Part shown: in pieces, positions 39,974 through 47,983 of the stretch | Numbering within the stretch: the stretch's first letter is position 1 | Layout of the letters: each line of letters starts with the position of its first letter | NCBI RefSeq assembly: GCF_001679665.1 | Contig: NZ_CP013244.1 | Span: forward strand, 682,001-746,000 | DNA: 64,000 nt | DNA from: Candidatus Viadribacter manganicus | GTDB taxonomy: Bacteria; Pseudomonadota; Alphaproteobacteria; Caulobacterales; Aquidulcibacteraceae | Direction of reading: 5' to 3' | Made by a program: the position numbers and the translations under genes | Notes under the pieces: model-generated | What the model was told of the DNA's origin: nothing | The model's database searches: none | What the model saw: only the letters and a program-made list of their open reading frames with translations

Positions 39974-40213
39974 TCAAACATCCCCGCCCTCACTCACCGC
40001 CGCGCCCACTTCTACGTCGAGCAAATCCGACGGTTTGCACTCAAGCACTTCGCAAATCTTCGCCAGCGTCTCGAAGCGCACGCCCTTCACCTTGCCGGTG
40101 CGCAAAAGCGAAAGGTTCGCTTCAGTGATGCCCACGCGCTCGGCCAAGTCTTTCGACTTCATCTTGCGGCGCGCAAGCATCACATCGAGGGTGACGACGA
40201 TCCGCAGCATCAC
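39974..40213 (-). CDS. Small XRE/YozG-like transcriptional regulator
   Basis: 79 residues, essentially one helix-turn-helix: VMLARRKMKSKDLAERVGIT, then EANLSLLRTGKVKGVRFETL and AKICEVLECKPSDLLDVE. It belongs to the small YozG-type XRE proteins found next to DUF2975 genes. Its ATG overlaps the stop of the DUF2975 gene (ATGA), so it is the third gene of the operon. The two palindromes at 41299-41335 are its likely targets, giving autoregulation of the whole operon. Confidence 0.88.
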   Translation of the reverse strand: MMLRIVVTLDVMLARRKMKSKDLAERVGITEANLSLLRTGKVKGVRFETLAKICEVLECKPSDLLDVEVGAAVSEGGDV

Positions 40214-40728
40214 ACGATCTCATCGTTCTCGGCCTTCAGTGAAGCCACCGCCGCGTCGAGAACGCCGCCGATCATCATGACGGAAGCAGAAAATACCATC
40301 AGCGCGATATCGAGTGGATCGAAGCGCCATGCGAACGGCGCCCCGCCCAGCAAAGCGATCGCGAGCGGGCCGACAAGTAGCTTCAAGAAGAACGCCACAA
40401 GCGCACATGTGCCTGCGAGTTGGAATGCGGCGCTCGCTTTTTCCGAGACGAACCGGCCGTCATGATACTCGACGAGCACGGGTTGGAGCATCGCCACCGC
40501 AACTGCTGCGGCTACAGCCGGCGCGTAACTCAGCAGCTTGATCAGGACGGCGGACAGCGGGCCAACCTCAACGGCCCAAGGCGCCGGTTCAAACGTTACA
40601 AGGTACACCTCACCGATCAACGGCAGCCCGATCGCCGCTGCGAGCATGGGCATCAGAACCGCGCCCATCACACGCATCTGCCCCGCTTGCGCCCGCGCTT
40701 TTTGAACTCGGATTTCTACATTGCTCAT
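40210..40728 (-). CDS. DUF2975 membrane protein (second copy)
   Basis: 172 residues with four helices. DUF2975 features are VLIKLLSYAPAVAAAVAVAM, a loop EYHDGRFVSEKASAAFQLAG (the conserved G-x-F-s...a region), PFAWRFDPLDIALMVFSASV, and the C-terminal DAAVASLKAENDEIV. The last six residues ENDEIV are identical to those of the upstream paralogue. The function is unknown; such proteins are widely paired with YozG-type regulators. It starts at the stop of the first copy (TGATG). Confidence 0.85.
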   Translation of the reverse strand: MSNVEIRVQKARAQAGQMRVMGAVLMPMLAAAIGLPLIGEVYLVTFEPAPWAVEVGPLSAVLIKLLSYAPAVAAAVAVAMLQPVLVEYHDGRFVSEKASAAFQLAGTCALVAFFLKLLVGPLAIALLGGAPFAWRFDPLDIALMVFSASVMMIGGVLDAAVASLKAENDEIV

Positions 40729-41270
40729 CAGACAATCTCGTCGTTCTCTTCTTTGATACGTGCGGCCGCCTCAAGCACGCGCCCGAGCACCATCACGAAT
40801 GCCGCAAAGGCGATGAGCCCCAAATCGAAGGGTTCAAGCTGCCAAACGAAACCGCGAACATCGTCCGAGCGCGTGATCCAGCCGAAGATCGTCGGCGAGA
40901 TCGTGACCTTGAACGCCATCGCCCACAGCGCTGACTCCGCCGCTTTGCGCACGCCGGCGCTCGCCTTCAGCGTGAAGAATTGGCCCTTGCCGTACTCTTC
41001 CAGAACTTTGCTAAGTTCGATCAGTGCGCCAGCCAGCATGAAGCTCGGCAGCGCCAGCACGACAAACGAACCCACGGCGTTGAAGAGATTGAGCGCGCCG
41101 CGCCAATCTGGGGTCGCCTCCCGGCTCCGCAGCACTTCGGCGGCAGGCAGCGCCACGTCACGAGCCGCGGCGGCGAGAACAATCATGATCGCTGCGACCA
41201 CCGCGAACGTGGCGGCGGCGCCTGCGAGCTTCTGGGCGCGCTCCAATGGCGCGACGGCGGCTTCGGTCAT
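40728..41270 (-). CDS. DUF2975 membrane protein (first copy)
   Basis: 180 residues from ATG 41270, GGAGAA upstream. Four helices with DUF2975 landmarks: FVVLALPSFMLAGALIELSK, LEEYGKGQFFTLKASAGVRK, FVWQLEPFDLGLIAFAAFVM and the end LEAAARIKEENDEIV. It is a diverged duplicate of the next gene. Both end in ENDEIV, which suggests that the cytoplasmic C terminus is under common selection, perhaps to contact the XRE regulator (inference). It is the first gene of the operon controlled from 41299-41335. Confidence 0.84.
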   Translation of the reverse strand: MTEAAVAPLERAQKLAGAAATFAVVAAIMIVLAAAARDVALPAAEVLRSREATPDWRGALNLFNAVGSFVVLALPSFMLAGALIELSKVLEEYGKGQFFTLKASAGVRKAAESALWAMAFKVTISPTIFGWITRSDDVRGFVWQLEPFDLGLIAFAAFVMVLGRVLEAAARIKEENDEIV

Positions 41271-41298
41271 TTCTGGAATTCTCCAGCCCTCAAGTAAG

Positions 41299-41335
41299 AC
41301 GATAATCAATTATCGTTTGACAATAATTTTGTCAA
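41299..41335. promoter_or_regulatory. Two abutting perfect palindromes, operator of the DUF2975-XRE operon
   Basis: ACGATAAT-CA-ATTATCGT (41299-41316) is directly followed by TTGACAA-TAATT-TTGTCAA (41317-41335). On the minus strand the second gives TTGACA as a -35 box. GATAAT (spacing 15) or TAATTG (spacing 17) in the first serves as -10, so repressor binding would block both boxes. The region is AT-rich against a GC-rich background. Confidence 0.7.
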
Positions 41336-41414
41336 GAGGGCGCTCAGGATGGTTAAGACCCTGGCAACCACCAAGCTGGCCCCATGGAGAACTAGAGATT
41401 CGGGACGGCAAATA

Positions 41415-42713
41415 ATGCCTATCATCACGCACATTCTGCTCTACGCGGCCTACGCCATGGTCTCGCTGACCGTCGGGCTGGCGCTGAACCAGGTCGGTGG
41501 CGAAGAATTGGGCTCGTCGATCCTGGGCGGCATCGCGCTCTTCTCAGCCTGCGCCGTCACCCATGCCGGCATCTCCGCCAGCAGCGCGGCGGGCCGCGTC
41601 AACCAGGCCGAAAAGAAAATCAAAGTCGACATGGACCGCCTGCGCACTGCGCATCGCGAGGTCGCCGCCGACATCGACGCCGTGCAAACCCGTCTTGACC
41701 AAATGGAAACGCAGATCGCGTTCGGCACAGCGCCGGCGCACTCGCAACTGGCGCCGCCGATCGCCAACAACGGATCGATCGAACTCAAGCTGATCGATCA
41801 AATCGTCGACAAGCTCGGCGCCGCCATGGATGCGCGCCTCGGCACGCTGCAGAGCGCTGGCAATATCACGCCCATCAATCCAACGGCTGCACGCGGGCCC
41901 ATCGATCAAGTGCGCGAAGCACTGATGGAAAACCGCGTCGAGTTGCATCTGCAACCGATCGTGCAATTGCCGCAGAGAAAGACCGCCTTCTACGAGGGCT
42001 TCACGCGCCTCAAGGATGCAAGCGGCCGCTTGATCCTGCCGACGGAATTCATCCCCGCTGCCGAGCAAGCTGGACTGATGGGCACGATCGACAACGTGCT
42101 GCTGTTCCGCTGCGTGCAGATCGTCCGCAAGCTGATGAAGCAAGACCGCCGCATCGGCATCTTCTGCAATCTCTCGCCGGCCGCCTTGGCCGACGAAAAC
42201 TTCTTCCCGCAATTTCTCGATTTCATGCGCGAGAACCGCGACCTCGCCGGAAGCGTGATCTTCGAAATTCCCCAAGACGCCTACGAAAACCGCACCTCCA
42301 TCGAGGCGCGCGCCATGGGCAAGCTGGTTGACCTCGGCTTCCGCTTCTCGATTGACCGCGTCAGCAACACCGAGATCGACCTTCCCGATCTTGAGCGTTC
42401 CGGCGTGCGCTACGTGAAGGTCGCAGCTGGCTTGCTCACCGATCAAATCCTGCGCCAAGGCATGCGTCCGCGCTCGGCGATCACGCGCGAGATCGCGGCG
42501 ACTGACATAGCGGCCGTTTTCCAGCGTTATGGTATCGATCTCATCGCTGAGCGCATCGAGTCGGAGGACACAGTGCTCGAAGTGCTCGATCTCGACGTGC
42601 CGTTCGGCCAAGGCCACCTTTTTGGCGCGCCGCGCGCCATCAAAGAGAGCCTCATGGAAGAAACCGCGCCGCCGCGTGAATTCTACCTGAAGCAAACCGG
42701 CCGCGTCGGCTAA
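41415..42713 (+). CDS. tipF: TipF-like membrane protein with degenerate EAL domain
   Basis: 432 residues from ATG 41415. Two N-terminal transmembrane helices (about 5-25 and 33-52), a coiled coil (about 62-104), and an EAL-type domain (about 160-425). The EAL motif reads YEGFTRL, the second catalytic DDFGTG-type site reads SIDRVSNTEIDL, and the final loop reads AERIESEDTVLE. Catalytic Asp pairs are missing, so it is probably a c-di-GMP receptor, not a phosphodiesterase. Caulobacter TipF has this architecture and localises flagellar assembly. No flagellar gene is in the window. Confidence 0.75.
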   Translation: MPIITHILLYAAYAMVSLTVGLALNQVGGEELGSSILGGIALFSACAVTHAGISASSAAGRVNQAEKKIKVDMDRLRTAHREVAADIDAVQTRLDQMETQIAFGTAPAHSQLAPPIANNGSIELKLIDQIVDKLGAAMDARLGTLQSAGNITPINPTAARGPIDQVREALMENRVELHLQPIVQLPQRKTAFYEGFTRLKDASGRLILPTEFIPAAEQAGLMGTIDNVLLFRCVQIVRKLMKQDRRIGIFCNLSPAALADENFFPQFLDFMRENRDLAGSVIFEIPQDAYENRTSIEARAMGKLVDLGFRFSIDRVSNTEIDLPDLERSGVRYVKVAAGLLTDQILRQGMRPRSAITREIAATDIAAVFQRYGIDLIAERIESEDTVLEVLDLDVPFGQGHLFGAPRAIKESLMEETAPPREFYLKQTGRVG

Positions 42714-42754
42714 GCGCGCTTGCGCGGCGGACGAAGTTTGTCCACCTAGCCGCA

Positions 42755-43366
42755 ATGACGAAACTCATCGCCATCACGGGCGGCTCGGGAGCCGGTAAAA
42801 CCACCGTTGCGCGCGCGCTTGCCAAGCGCCTCGGCGCCGGCGCTGTCGTGATCGCAGAAGACGATTATTATCTTTGCTCCTCGAAGGTCGCTGACTTCGA
42901 TCCCGCTACTTACAATTTCGATACGCCTGCCGCGAAAGAACACGGCCTGCTGCGCGAGCACCTTGCGCTCGCCAAGAGCGGCGCAGCTTTCGATAAACCG
43001 GTCTACGATCTCGTCACGCACACGCGCATGCCTAAGCTCGAGCGCATCGTTCATGCCGACTACGTGATCGTCGAAGGCTTGCATCTGCTCACGACGCCGG
43101 ACCTTGGCGACATTTTCGACGTCAAAGTCTTCATGCACGCCGACGAAGCTCTCCGTCTCGGTCGCCGCATGATCCGTGACGTTGAATCGCGCGGCCGCAC
43201 CCCGCACTCGGTGATGGCGCAATTCTTCAACCATGTCCGCGCCATGCACGATGCGCATGTTGAGCCTCAGCGTGCACGGGCCGATATCGTCATCGTCTGC
43301 CCCTTTGAAGCCGGACCTGATCATGCGGACGCCAGCGCCGCCCAAATCGCGGAGCACCTGACGTGA
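42755..43366 (+). CDS. Uridine kinase-like P-loop kinase
   Basis: 203 residues. Walker A GGSGAGKTT (9-17), IAEDDYYL (about 32-39, substrate acid), NFDTPAAKEH (the uridine-kinase NxDxPxA/F motif) and VIVEGLHLL (Walker B-like). Next come FMHADEALRLGRRMIRD, equivalent to the R-x-x-R-R-x-x-R-D lid, and SRGRTPHSVMAQ. It phosphorylates uridine/cytidine or a related substrate such as phosphoribulose. The stop overlaps the GTG of the HAD gene. Confidence 0.86.
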   Translation: MTKLIAITGGSGAGKTTVARALAKRLGAGAVVIAEDDYYLCSSKVADFDPATYNFDTPAAKEHGLLREHLALAKSGAAFDKPVYDLVTHTRMPKLERIVHADYVIVEGLHLLTTPDLGDIFDVKVFMHADEALRLGRRMIRDVESRGRTPHSVMAQFFNHVRAMHDAHVEPQRARADIVIVCPFEAGPDHADASAAQIAEHLT

Positions 43367-44217
43367 CCCTGCCTATCGACACTATCGACGACATTGCGGA
43401 TCGCTACGACGCCGTCCTCTGCGACGTGTGGGGCGTGCTGCACAATGGCCGCACCGCCTATCCTAGCGCGTGCGCCGCGCTGCGGCGCCTCAAGCGTGCA
43501 GGCAAGCACGTCATTCTCATCACCAACGTGCCAAAGCCGCGCGGCCCAATCCCTGACCAGCTTGATCGCGCCGGCGTGCCGCGCGACGCCTGGGACGCAA
43601 TCGTGACTTCGGGCGACGCCATCCGCGCCGAACTTGCAACACGCGCACCAGGGCCAATGTTCAAGATCGGCCCCGACGATTACGACCGCACGCTTTGGGA
43701 GGGCCTGAACCTCACCCAAGCACCGATCAGTAAAGCGGCGTTCTTAGCCATCTCGGGCCTCAACCGTGATGATGAAACTCCGGCCGACTACGCCGAGCTG
43801 TTGCGCGAGGCCAAGGCCCACAACCTCGATCTCATCTGCGCCAACCCCGACATCGTCGTACAATTCGGCGACCGTATGATCTGGTGCGCCGGCGCCGTCG
43901 CGCGCGATTACGAAGCTATCGGCGGCAAAGTCATCATGGCGGGCAAGCCTTATCCGCCGATCTACGATCTGGCCCGCAAAGAACTGGCCGAGATCGCGGG
44001 ACGCATTGTCGATCCCGCGCGCATCCTTTGCATCGGCGACGGCGTCGTCACCGACATCATCGGCGCCAACGCGCAAGGCCTGGACGTGCTCTTCATCGCC
44101 GCTGGTATTCATGGCGAAGGCCTGCAGACCAACGGCAAGCTCGATCCGGCGAAGGTCGATGCGGCGCTTGCCCAAGAGAAGGCGCGCGCCACTTACGTCA
44201 TGGCGGCGCTGGCTTAA
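43363..44217 (+). CDS. TIGR01459-type HAD hydrolase (class IIA)
   Basis: 284 residues. The HAD motif I DVWGVLHNG (about 20-28) follows AVLCD. Motif II is ILITNVPKPRG (Thr-Asn), then the large class IIA cap, and motif III/IV CIGDGVVTDIIGANAQGLD (about 224-242). Members are phosphatases of the NagD type; TIGR01459 is an alphaproteobacterial branch of unknown substrate. It starts with GTG in the stop of the uridine kinase gene, so nucleotide salvage or overflow is a plausible context. It converges on the TPR gene (TTAA overlap). Confidence 0.88.
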   Translation: MTLPIDTIDDIADRYDAVLCDVWGVLHNGRTAYPSACAALRRLKRAGKHVILITNVPKPRGPIPDQLDRAGVPRDAWDAIVTSGDAIRAELATRAPGPMFKIGPDDYDRTLWEGLNLTQAPISKAAFLAISGLNRDDETPADYAELLREAKAHNLDLICANPDIVVQFGDRMIWCAGAVARDYEAIGGKVIMAGKPYPPIYDLARKELAEIAGRIVDPARILCIGDGVVTDIIGANAQGLDVLFIAAGIHGEGLQTNGKLDPAKVDAALAQEKARATYVMAALA

Positions 44218-45134
44218 TAGGTTCGCACGCCGAAATCGTCGAACTGCTCGCCGATATGGCTGTCGAAGTCGCGCGCGAGGTTCATGTCTTGCGTGCCCTG
44301 GTTGTCACCGCTGCGGCGGCGCGCAACACCGCGTCCGAACAACGCAATTGGATTGCCGGACTCGACCGCCAGCGCCGCATCGAATGAGGTTTTTGCATCG
44401 GCCCATTGGCCCTCTCGCAATTGCAGGACGCCACGGCAGAGCTGGCCTTCGACATAATTCGGATTGGCCGTCACCGCGGCATCGGCATCCTGACGCGCGC
44501 GGTCGTACTGGCGTTCCTGATTGAGATCGAGCCAGCAGCGACCGGCGCGCGCCTCAGCCAGATTGCCATCGGCGCGGATCGCCTGATCGAAATCGTTGGC
44601 CGCGCCGTCGAGATCGCCCAAACGCTGCTTCGCCCGCGCACGGCCCGCCAACGCGGGCGCCGAACGCGGTTCGTGGTCAAGCGCGGTGTTGAACAAAGTG
44701 ATGGCCTCCGAGAACTCACCGCGGCGAAGCAGGATTTGCCCCAGCAATTCATGCGCCCGCCCGGACTGATCAAGCTCGATCGCACGGCGCAACGCAGGCT
44801 CGGCCGCATCGAGCTGGCCGCTCGCCAGCAGAATGCGCCCACGGCCCAACAACGCTGCCGGGTTCGCACCGTCCAACTCGATCGCGGACGCATAATCGCG
44901 CAGCGCCGCTGTGACATCTCCCGCTTCATCGTTGGCGTCGCCACGCGTGCTCAGCGCGATCGAACGCTGCTCTGGCGTCAACGCTGCGTTCTGCGCGGCC
45001 ACGGTGCACGCTTCGATCTTCGCTTCAGCCTCGGTTGCGCTGAGGCAGCGGGCTGAATCGTCAACGACCTCAGGAGGATCGCACGCCGCCAGCGCCAGCG
45101 CTGAAAACACACCTGCCAGCCAGACCTTGCGCAT
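44214..45134 (-). CDS. TPR-repeat lipoprotein
   Basis: 306 residues. Signal MRKVWLAGVFSALALAACDP with lipobox LAAC (Cys 18). The mature protein is six or seven tetratricopeptide units (for example IALSTRGDANDEAGDVTAAL, AHELLGQILLRRGEFSEAI, LAGRARAKQRLGDLDGAAND), each about 34 residues. Envelope-anchored TPR proteins act as scaffolds. No partner can be deduced. A cysteine-containing N-terminal region (CLSATEAEAKIEACTVA) could carry a disulfide. It is divergent from the SDR gene. Confidence 0.82.
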   Translation of the reverse strand: MRKVWLAGVFSALALAACDPPEVVDDSARCLSATEAEAKIEACTVAAQNAALTPEQRSIALSTRGDANDEAGDVTAALRDYASAIELDGANPAALLGRGRILLASGQLDAAEPALRRAIELDQSGRAHELLGQILLRRGEFSEAITLFNTALDHEPRSAPALAGRARAKQRLGDLDGAANDFDQAIRADGNLAEARAGRCWLDLNQERQYDRARQDADAAVTANPNYVEGQLCRGVLQLREGQWADAKTSFDAALAVESGNPIALFGRGVARRRSGDNQGTQDMNLARDFDSHIGEQFDDFGVRTY

Positions 45135-45210
45135 GCGCGCCCCTCCTCAAGTCACCTGGACCGCCCCGCGGGGGCGCGCCTAGACTGCCTCAAATAGCAG
45201 GGAGACGTCG

Positions 45211-45981
45211 ATGGCCAATTTGTTCAATCTCACGGGCAAGAGCGCTATCGTCACGGGCTCCTCGCGCGGCATAGGCAAGCAGATCGCCTACCGCCTCGCC
45301 GAACACGGCGCGAACGTCGTCATCTCCTCACGGAAGCAAGACGCCTGCGATGCGGCGACGGCTGAGATCAATGAGAAGGTTGGCCGCAAAGCCGCCATCG
45401 CCATCGCCTGCAACATCGCCGCGAAAGAGGCGCTGCAGAACCTCGTCGACGAAACCAATCGCGCGTTCGGCAAGATCGACATCTGCGTCTGCAACGCCGC
45501 CTCGAACCCGTATTTCGGGCCAATGAGCGGCATCAGCGACGATCAGTTCATGAAGATCCTGCAGAACAACATCATCTCCAATCACTGGCTGATCAACATG
45601 TGCGCCCCCCAAATGCGCGAGCGCAAGGATGGGGCTGTGATCATCATTTCGTCGGTCGGTGGATTGAAGGGCTCGCCGGTTATCGGCGCGTATGACATCT
45701 CCAAAGCCGCCGACATGCAGCTGGCGCGCAATCTGGCCGTTGAGTTTGGTGCGGACAATGTGCGGGTGAATACGATCGCGCCGGGCCTGGTGCAGACGGA
45801 TTTCGCCAAGGCGCTTTGGGAGAATCCAGAAATCTTGAAAGCCTCGACCTCGCGCGCGGCCTTGAAGCGCATCGGTCAGCCTGACGAGATCGCTGGCATG
45901 GCTGTCCTGCTCGCATCGCAAGCAGGCGCATTCGTAACCGGTCAGACGATCATCATCGATGGCGGCGTGATGGCCGCTTAG
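45211..45981 (+). CDS. Short-chain dehydrogenase/reductase
   Basis: 256 residues of classical SDR. Cofactor motif TGSSRGIG (15-22), CNAASNP for NAG, catalytic Ser in IISSVGG (about 147-148), Tyr 161 and Lys 165 in YDISKAAD, and the C-terminal FVTGQTIIIDGG. It is NAD(P)-dependent; the NVVISSR end of beta-2 favours NADP (Arg after Ser-Ser). The substrate is unknown. Relatives are often annotated in fatty acid or sterol-like metabolism. It converges on the receiver gene with stop overlap (TTAG). Confidence 0.9.
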   Translation: MANLFNLTGKSAIVTGSSRGIGKQIAYRLAEHGANVVISSRKQDACDAATAEINEKVGRKAAIAIACNIAAKEALQNLVDETNRAFGKIDICVCNAASNPYFGPMSGISDDQFMKILQNNIISNHWLINMCAPQMRERKDGAVIIISSVGGLKGSPVIGAYDISKAADMQLARNLAVEFGADNVRVNTIAPGLVQTDFAKALWENPEILKASTSRAALKRIGQPDEIAGMAVLLASQAGAFVTGQTIIIDGGVMAA

Positions 45982-46352
45982 AACGCGCCAATCACGGGGA
46001 CGAGCGTCGATTTCAGCGCTTGAGCGCTGAACGGCTTCACGATGAAGGTGGACGCGCCTTGTGCTTCAGCGCCTTCGGAATTGTCGTTGGCGACCATCAC
46101 GAAGGGCGTCTTTGCAATGCGCTCTTCAGCGCGAACGCGTTGAAGAAATTCCACGCCAGTCATCGGGCTCATGTGCGAGTCGGAGATCACCAGCGCATAT
46201 TCCTTGTTACGCATCTTGGCCAAGGCGGCCGCGCCGTCATTTGCTTCGTCGATATTGGTGAAGCCGAGTTGGCGGAGCAGGTTTCGCATGATGCGGATCA
46301 TCGTGTTGTAGTCGTCCACGATCAAAATCGGCATCGTCATTGAAACGGACAT
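45978..46352 (-). CDS. Single-domain CheY-like response regulator with atypical switch region
   Basis: 124 residues forming one receiver domain. Acid pair Asp 13-Asp 14 (ILIVDDYNTM), phospho-acceptor Asp 58 (VISDSHMSPMTG) and Lys 106 (FIVKPFS). The conserved Thr/Ser after strand 4 is replaced by Ala 88 (FVMVANDN), and the segment up to GASTFIVKP is about five residues shorter than in CheY. It may therefore switch differently or act independently of phosphorylation. The 5' leader contains a 12-bp RNA stem (46405-46438). Confidence 0.88.
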   Translation of the reverse strand: MSVSMTMPILIVDDYNTMIRIMRNLLRQLGFTNIDEANDGAAALAKMRNKEYALVISDSHMSPMTGVEFLQRVRAEERIAKTPFVMVANDNSEGAEAQGASTFIVKPFSAQALKSTLVPVIGAF

Positions 46353-46404
46353 TGGCGCCAGCCTTTCCCAAGCAACCGGCGCTTGTTATTTGCTGGAGGC
46401 GCCA

Positions 46405-46438
46405 CACCACCGGACCAGGGTGCGATGGCCCGGCGGTG
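46405..46438 (-). promoter_or_regulatory. 12-bp RNA hairpin upstream of the response regulator
   Basis: CACCACCGGACC (46405-46416) and GGCCCGGCGGTG (46427-46438) form two mismatches as plus-strand RNA. As minus-strand RNA both become G-U wobbles, leaving an unbroken 12-bp stem with a 10-base loop. It lies about 53 bp before the receiver start, in its leader or promoter. Confidence 0.4.
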
Positions 46439-46616
46439 AGACGTTTCCGGCTCTTGTGCGCCGTGTCGTGGGAACACTGGTAGCAAAGAGCTGAGAATTT
46501 TCGGTAAAACAGCACTTAAGTATGAATGAACGCGAGCGTTCCGCGGGCTCTTGCGCTTAGAGTTTGGCAACGCATCGAACTGCAATTGGCCCAAACGCGA
46601 AAGACTTTGTGAACCA

Positions 46617-47546
46617 ATGCCGACTTTGGGGCCTTCCTCAACAATTCCTAACGATGCGCGCGGCGCGGCGATTGCGCTCGGCAAATTCGACGGCGTACAT
46701 GCAGGCCACCAAGCTGTGATCGCGAGCGCGCACCAAGCTGCGGAGAGTCTGGGCGTCCCTCTCGGCGTTGCGGTGTTCGAGCCCCACCCCTTCCGCTTTT
46801 TCAATCCAAGCGCACCGCCCTTTCGTTTGCAGAACGCCAGCCAACGCGTTCGCGCTTTGAGTGAACTTGGCGTCGACGACGTTTTCGAACTTGGCTTCGA
46901 TGCCGAACTTGCCGCGTTAAGCGACCGTGAATTCGCTAAGCTGGTCCTGCGCGATCTGCTCGGCGTCGCACACGTCAGCGTCGGCGCGGACTTCCGGTTC
47001 GGCAAAGGCCGTTGCGGCGATGTCGAAAGCCTGACGCGTCTTGGGGCGGAGTTTGGCTTCAGCGTCGATGCGATCCAGCCGATCGGCGGCGCGCAGAAGA
47101 TTTCATCCACTCATATCCGCGCGGCACTCGAACGCGGGGATATGGACGCCGTCACCGACGCGCTGACGCGCCCATGGGCTATCGAGGGCGAGGTCCTGCA
47201 AGGCTTTCAACGTGGGCGCACCTTGGGCTTTGCGACCGCGAACGTGGCGCTTGGCGAATATGCCCGTCCGCGCCTTGGCGTATATGCCGTGCGTGTCGAT
47301 GTCGGTGACGATGTGCTCTTGCCGGGCGTCGCTAGCGTCGGCGTGAACCCGACTGTCGGCGCACTGCCCGAGCCGCTGCTGGAAGCACACCTCTTCGATT
47401 TCAGCGGCGACCTTTACGGCCAGACGATCGAGGTCGAACTCATTGCTTTTCTCCGCGACGAAGCGAAGTTTGATAGCCTCGGCGAACTCAAGCGCCAGAT
47501 GACCCAAGATGTCATCGACGCGCGCCGCGCGCTAATCGGTTCTTAG
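46617..47546 (+). CDS. ribF: Bifunctional riboflavin kinase/FAD synthetase
   Basis: 309 residues. The N-terminal FAD synthetase has the nucleotidyltransferase site LGKFDGVHAGHQAVI (about 21-35), DFRFGKGRCGDV and ISSTHIRAALERGDM. The C-terminal riboflavin kinase shows GRTLGFATANV (about 203-213), LGVYAVRV, GVASVGVNPTVG and ELIAFLRDEAKFDSLGELK. It makes FMN and then FAD in the cytoplasm. The start ATG 46617 is chosen; an in-frame extension from 46551 has no homology. It converges on maoC (TTAG overlap). Confidence 0.94.
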   Translation: MPTLGPSSTIPNDARGAAIALGKFDGVHAGHQAVIASAHQAAESLGVPLGVAVFEPHPFRFFNPSAPPFRLQNASQRVRALSELGVDDVFELGFDAELAALSDREFAKLVLRDLLGVAHVSVGADFRFGKGRCGDVESLTRLGAEFGFSVDAIQPIGGAQKISSTHIRAALERGDMDAVTDALTRPWAIEGEVLQGFQRGRTLGFATANVALGEYARPRLGVYAVRVDVGDDVLLPGVASVGVNPTVGALPEPLLEAHLFDFSGDLYGQTIEVELIAFLRDEAKFDSLGELKRQMTQDVIDARRALIGS

Positions 47547-47974
47547 GCGGGCTTCGCCGTCGCCTTCACTTCCGCCTCGCCGGACAGGACGATCTTGTCG
47601 CCGACCCGGCACTCGCACTTCAACTTTACGCGGCGACCGCGCTCGACCAATTCCAACACTTCGATCGTCGTCTCGACTGTGTCGCCGATCATCACTGGCG
47701 CGCGAAAGCTCAAATTCTGTGAGATATAGATCGAACCAGGCCCCGGCAGACGGGTTGCGATCAGCGCCGACACGAAGCTTGCGGTGAAAATCCCGTGCGC
47801 GATACAACCGCCGAACGGCGTCGTTGCAGCATAGGCTTCATCGAGGTGGATCGGATTGTGATCGCCGCTGATCTCGGCGAACGCCGCGACCTTCTCCTTG
47901 GTGACCTGATTGCGCGAGGATTCGCGCATGCTGACGCTGAGATCTTCGAAATAGAGGGTTTGAAATTCTGACAT
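47543..47974 (-). CDS. MaoC-like (R)-specific enoyl-CoA hydratase
   Basis: 143 residues, hot-dog fold. The hydratase motif 2 is clear: FAEISGDHNPIHLDEAYA (about 32-49) with catalytic Asp/His, followed by TPFGGCIAHGIFTASFVS. The final strands include SFRAPVMIGDTVETTIEV. PhaJ-type enzymes supply (R)-3-hydroxyacyl-CoA from beta-oxidation, or serve in other acyl-CoA paths. It lies 9 bp downstream of tadA on the same strand. Confidence 0.87.
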   Translation of the reverse strand: MSEFQTLYFEDLSVSMRESSRNQVTKEKVAAFAEISGDHNPIHLDEAYAATTPFGGCIAHGIFTASFVSALIATRLPGPGSIYISQNLSFRAPVMIGDTVETTIEVLELVERGRRVKLKCECRVGDKIVLSGEAEVKATAKPA

Positions 47975-47983
47975 GGGGTTCCG

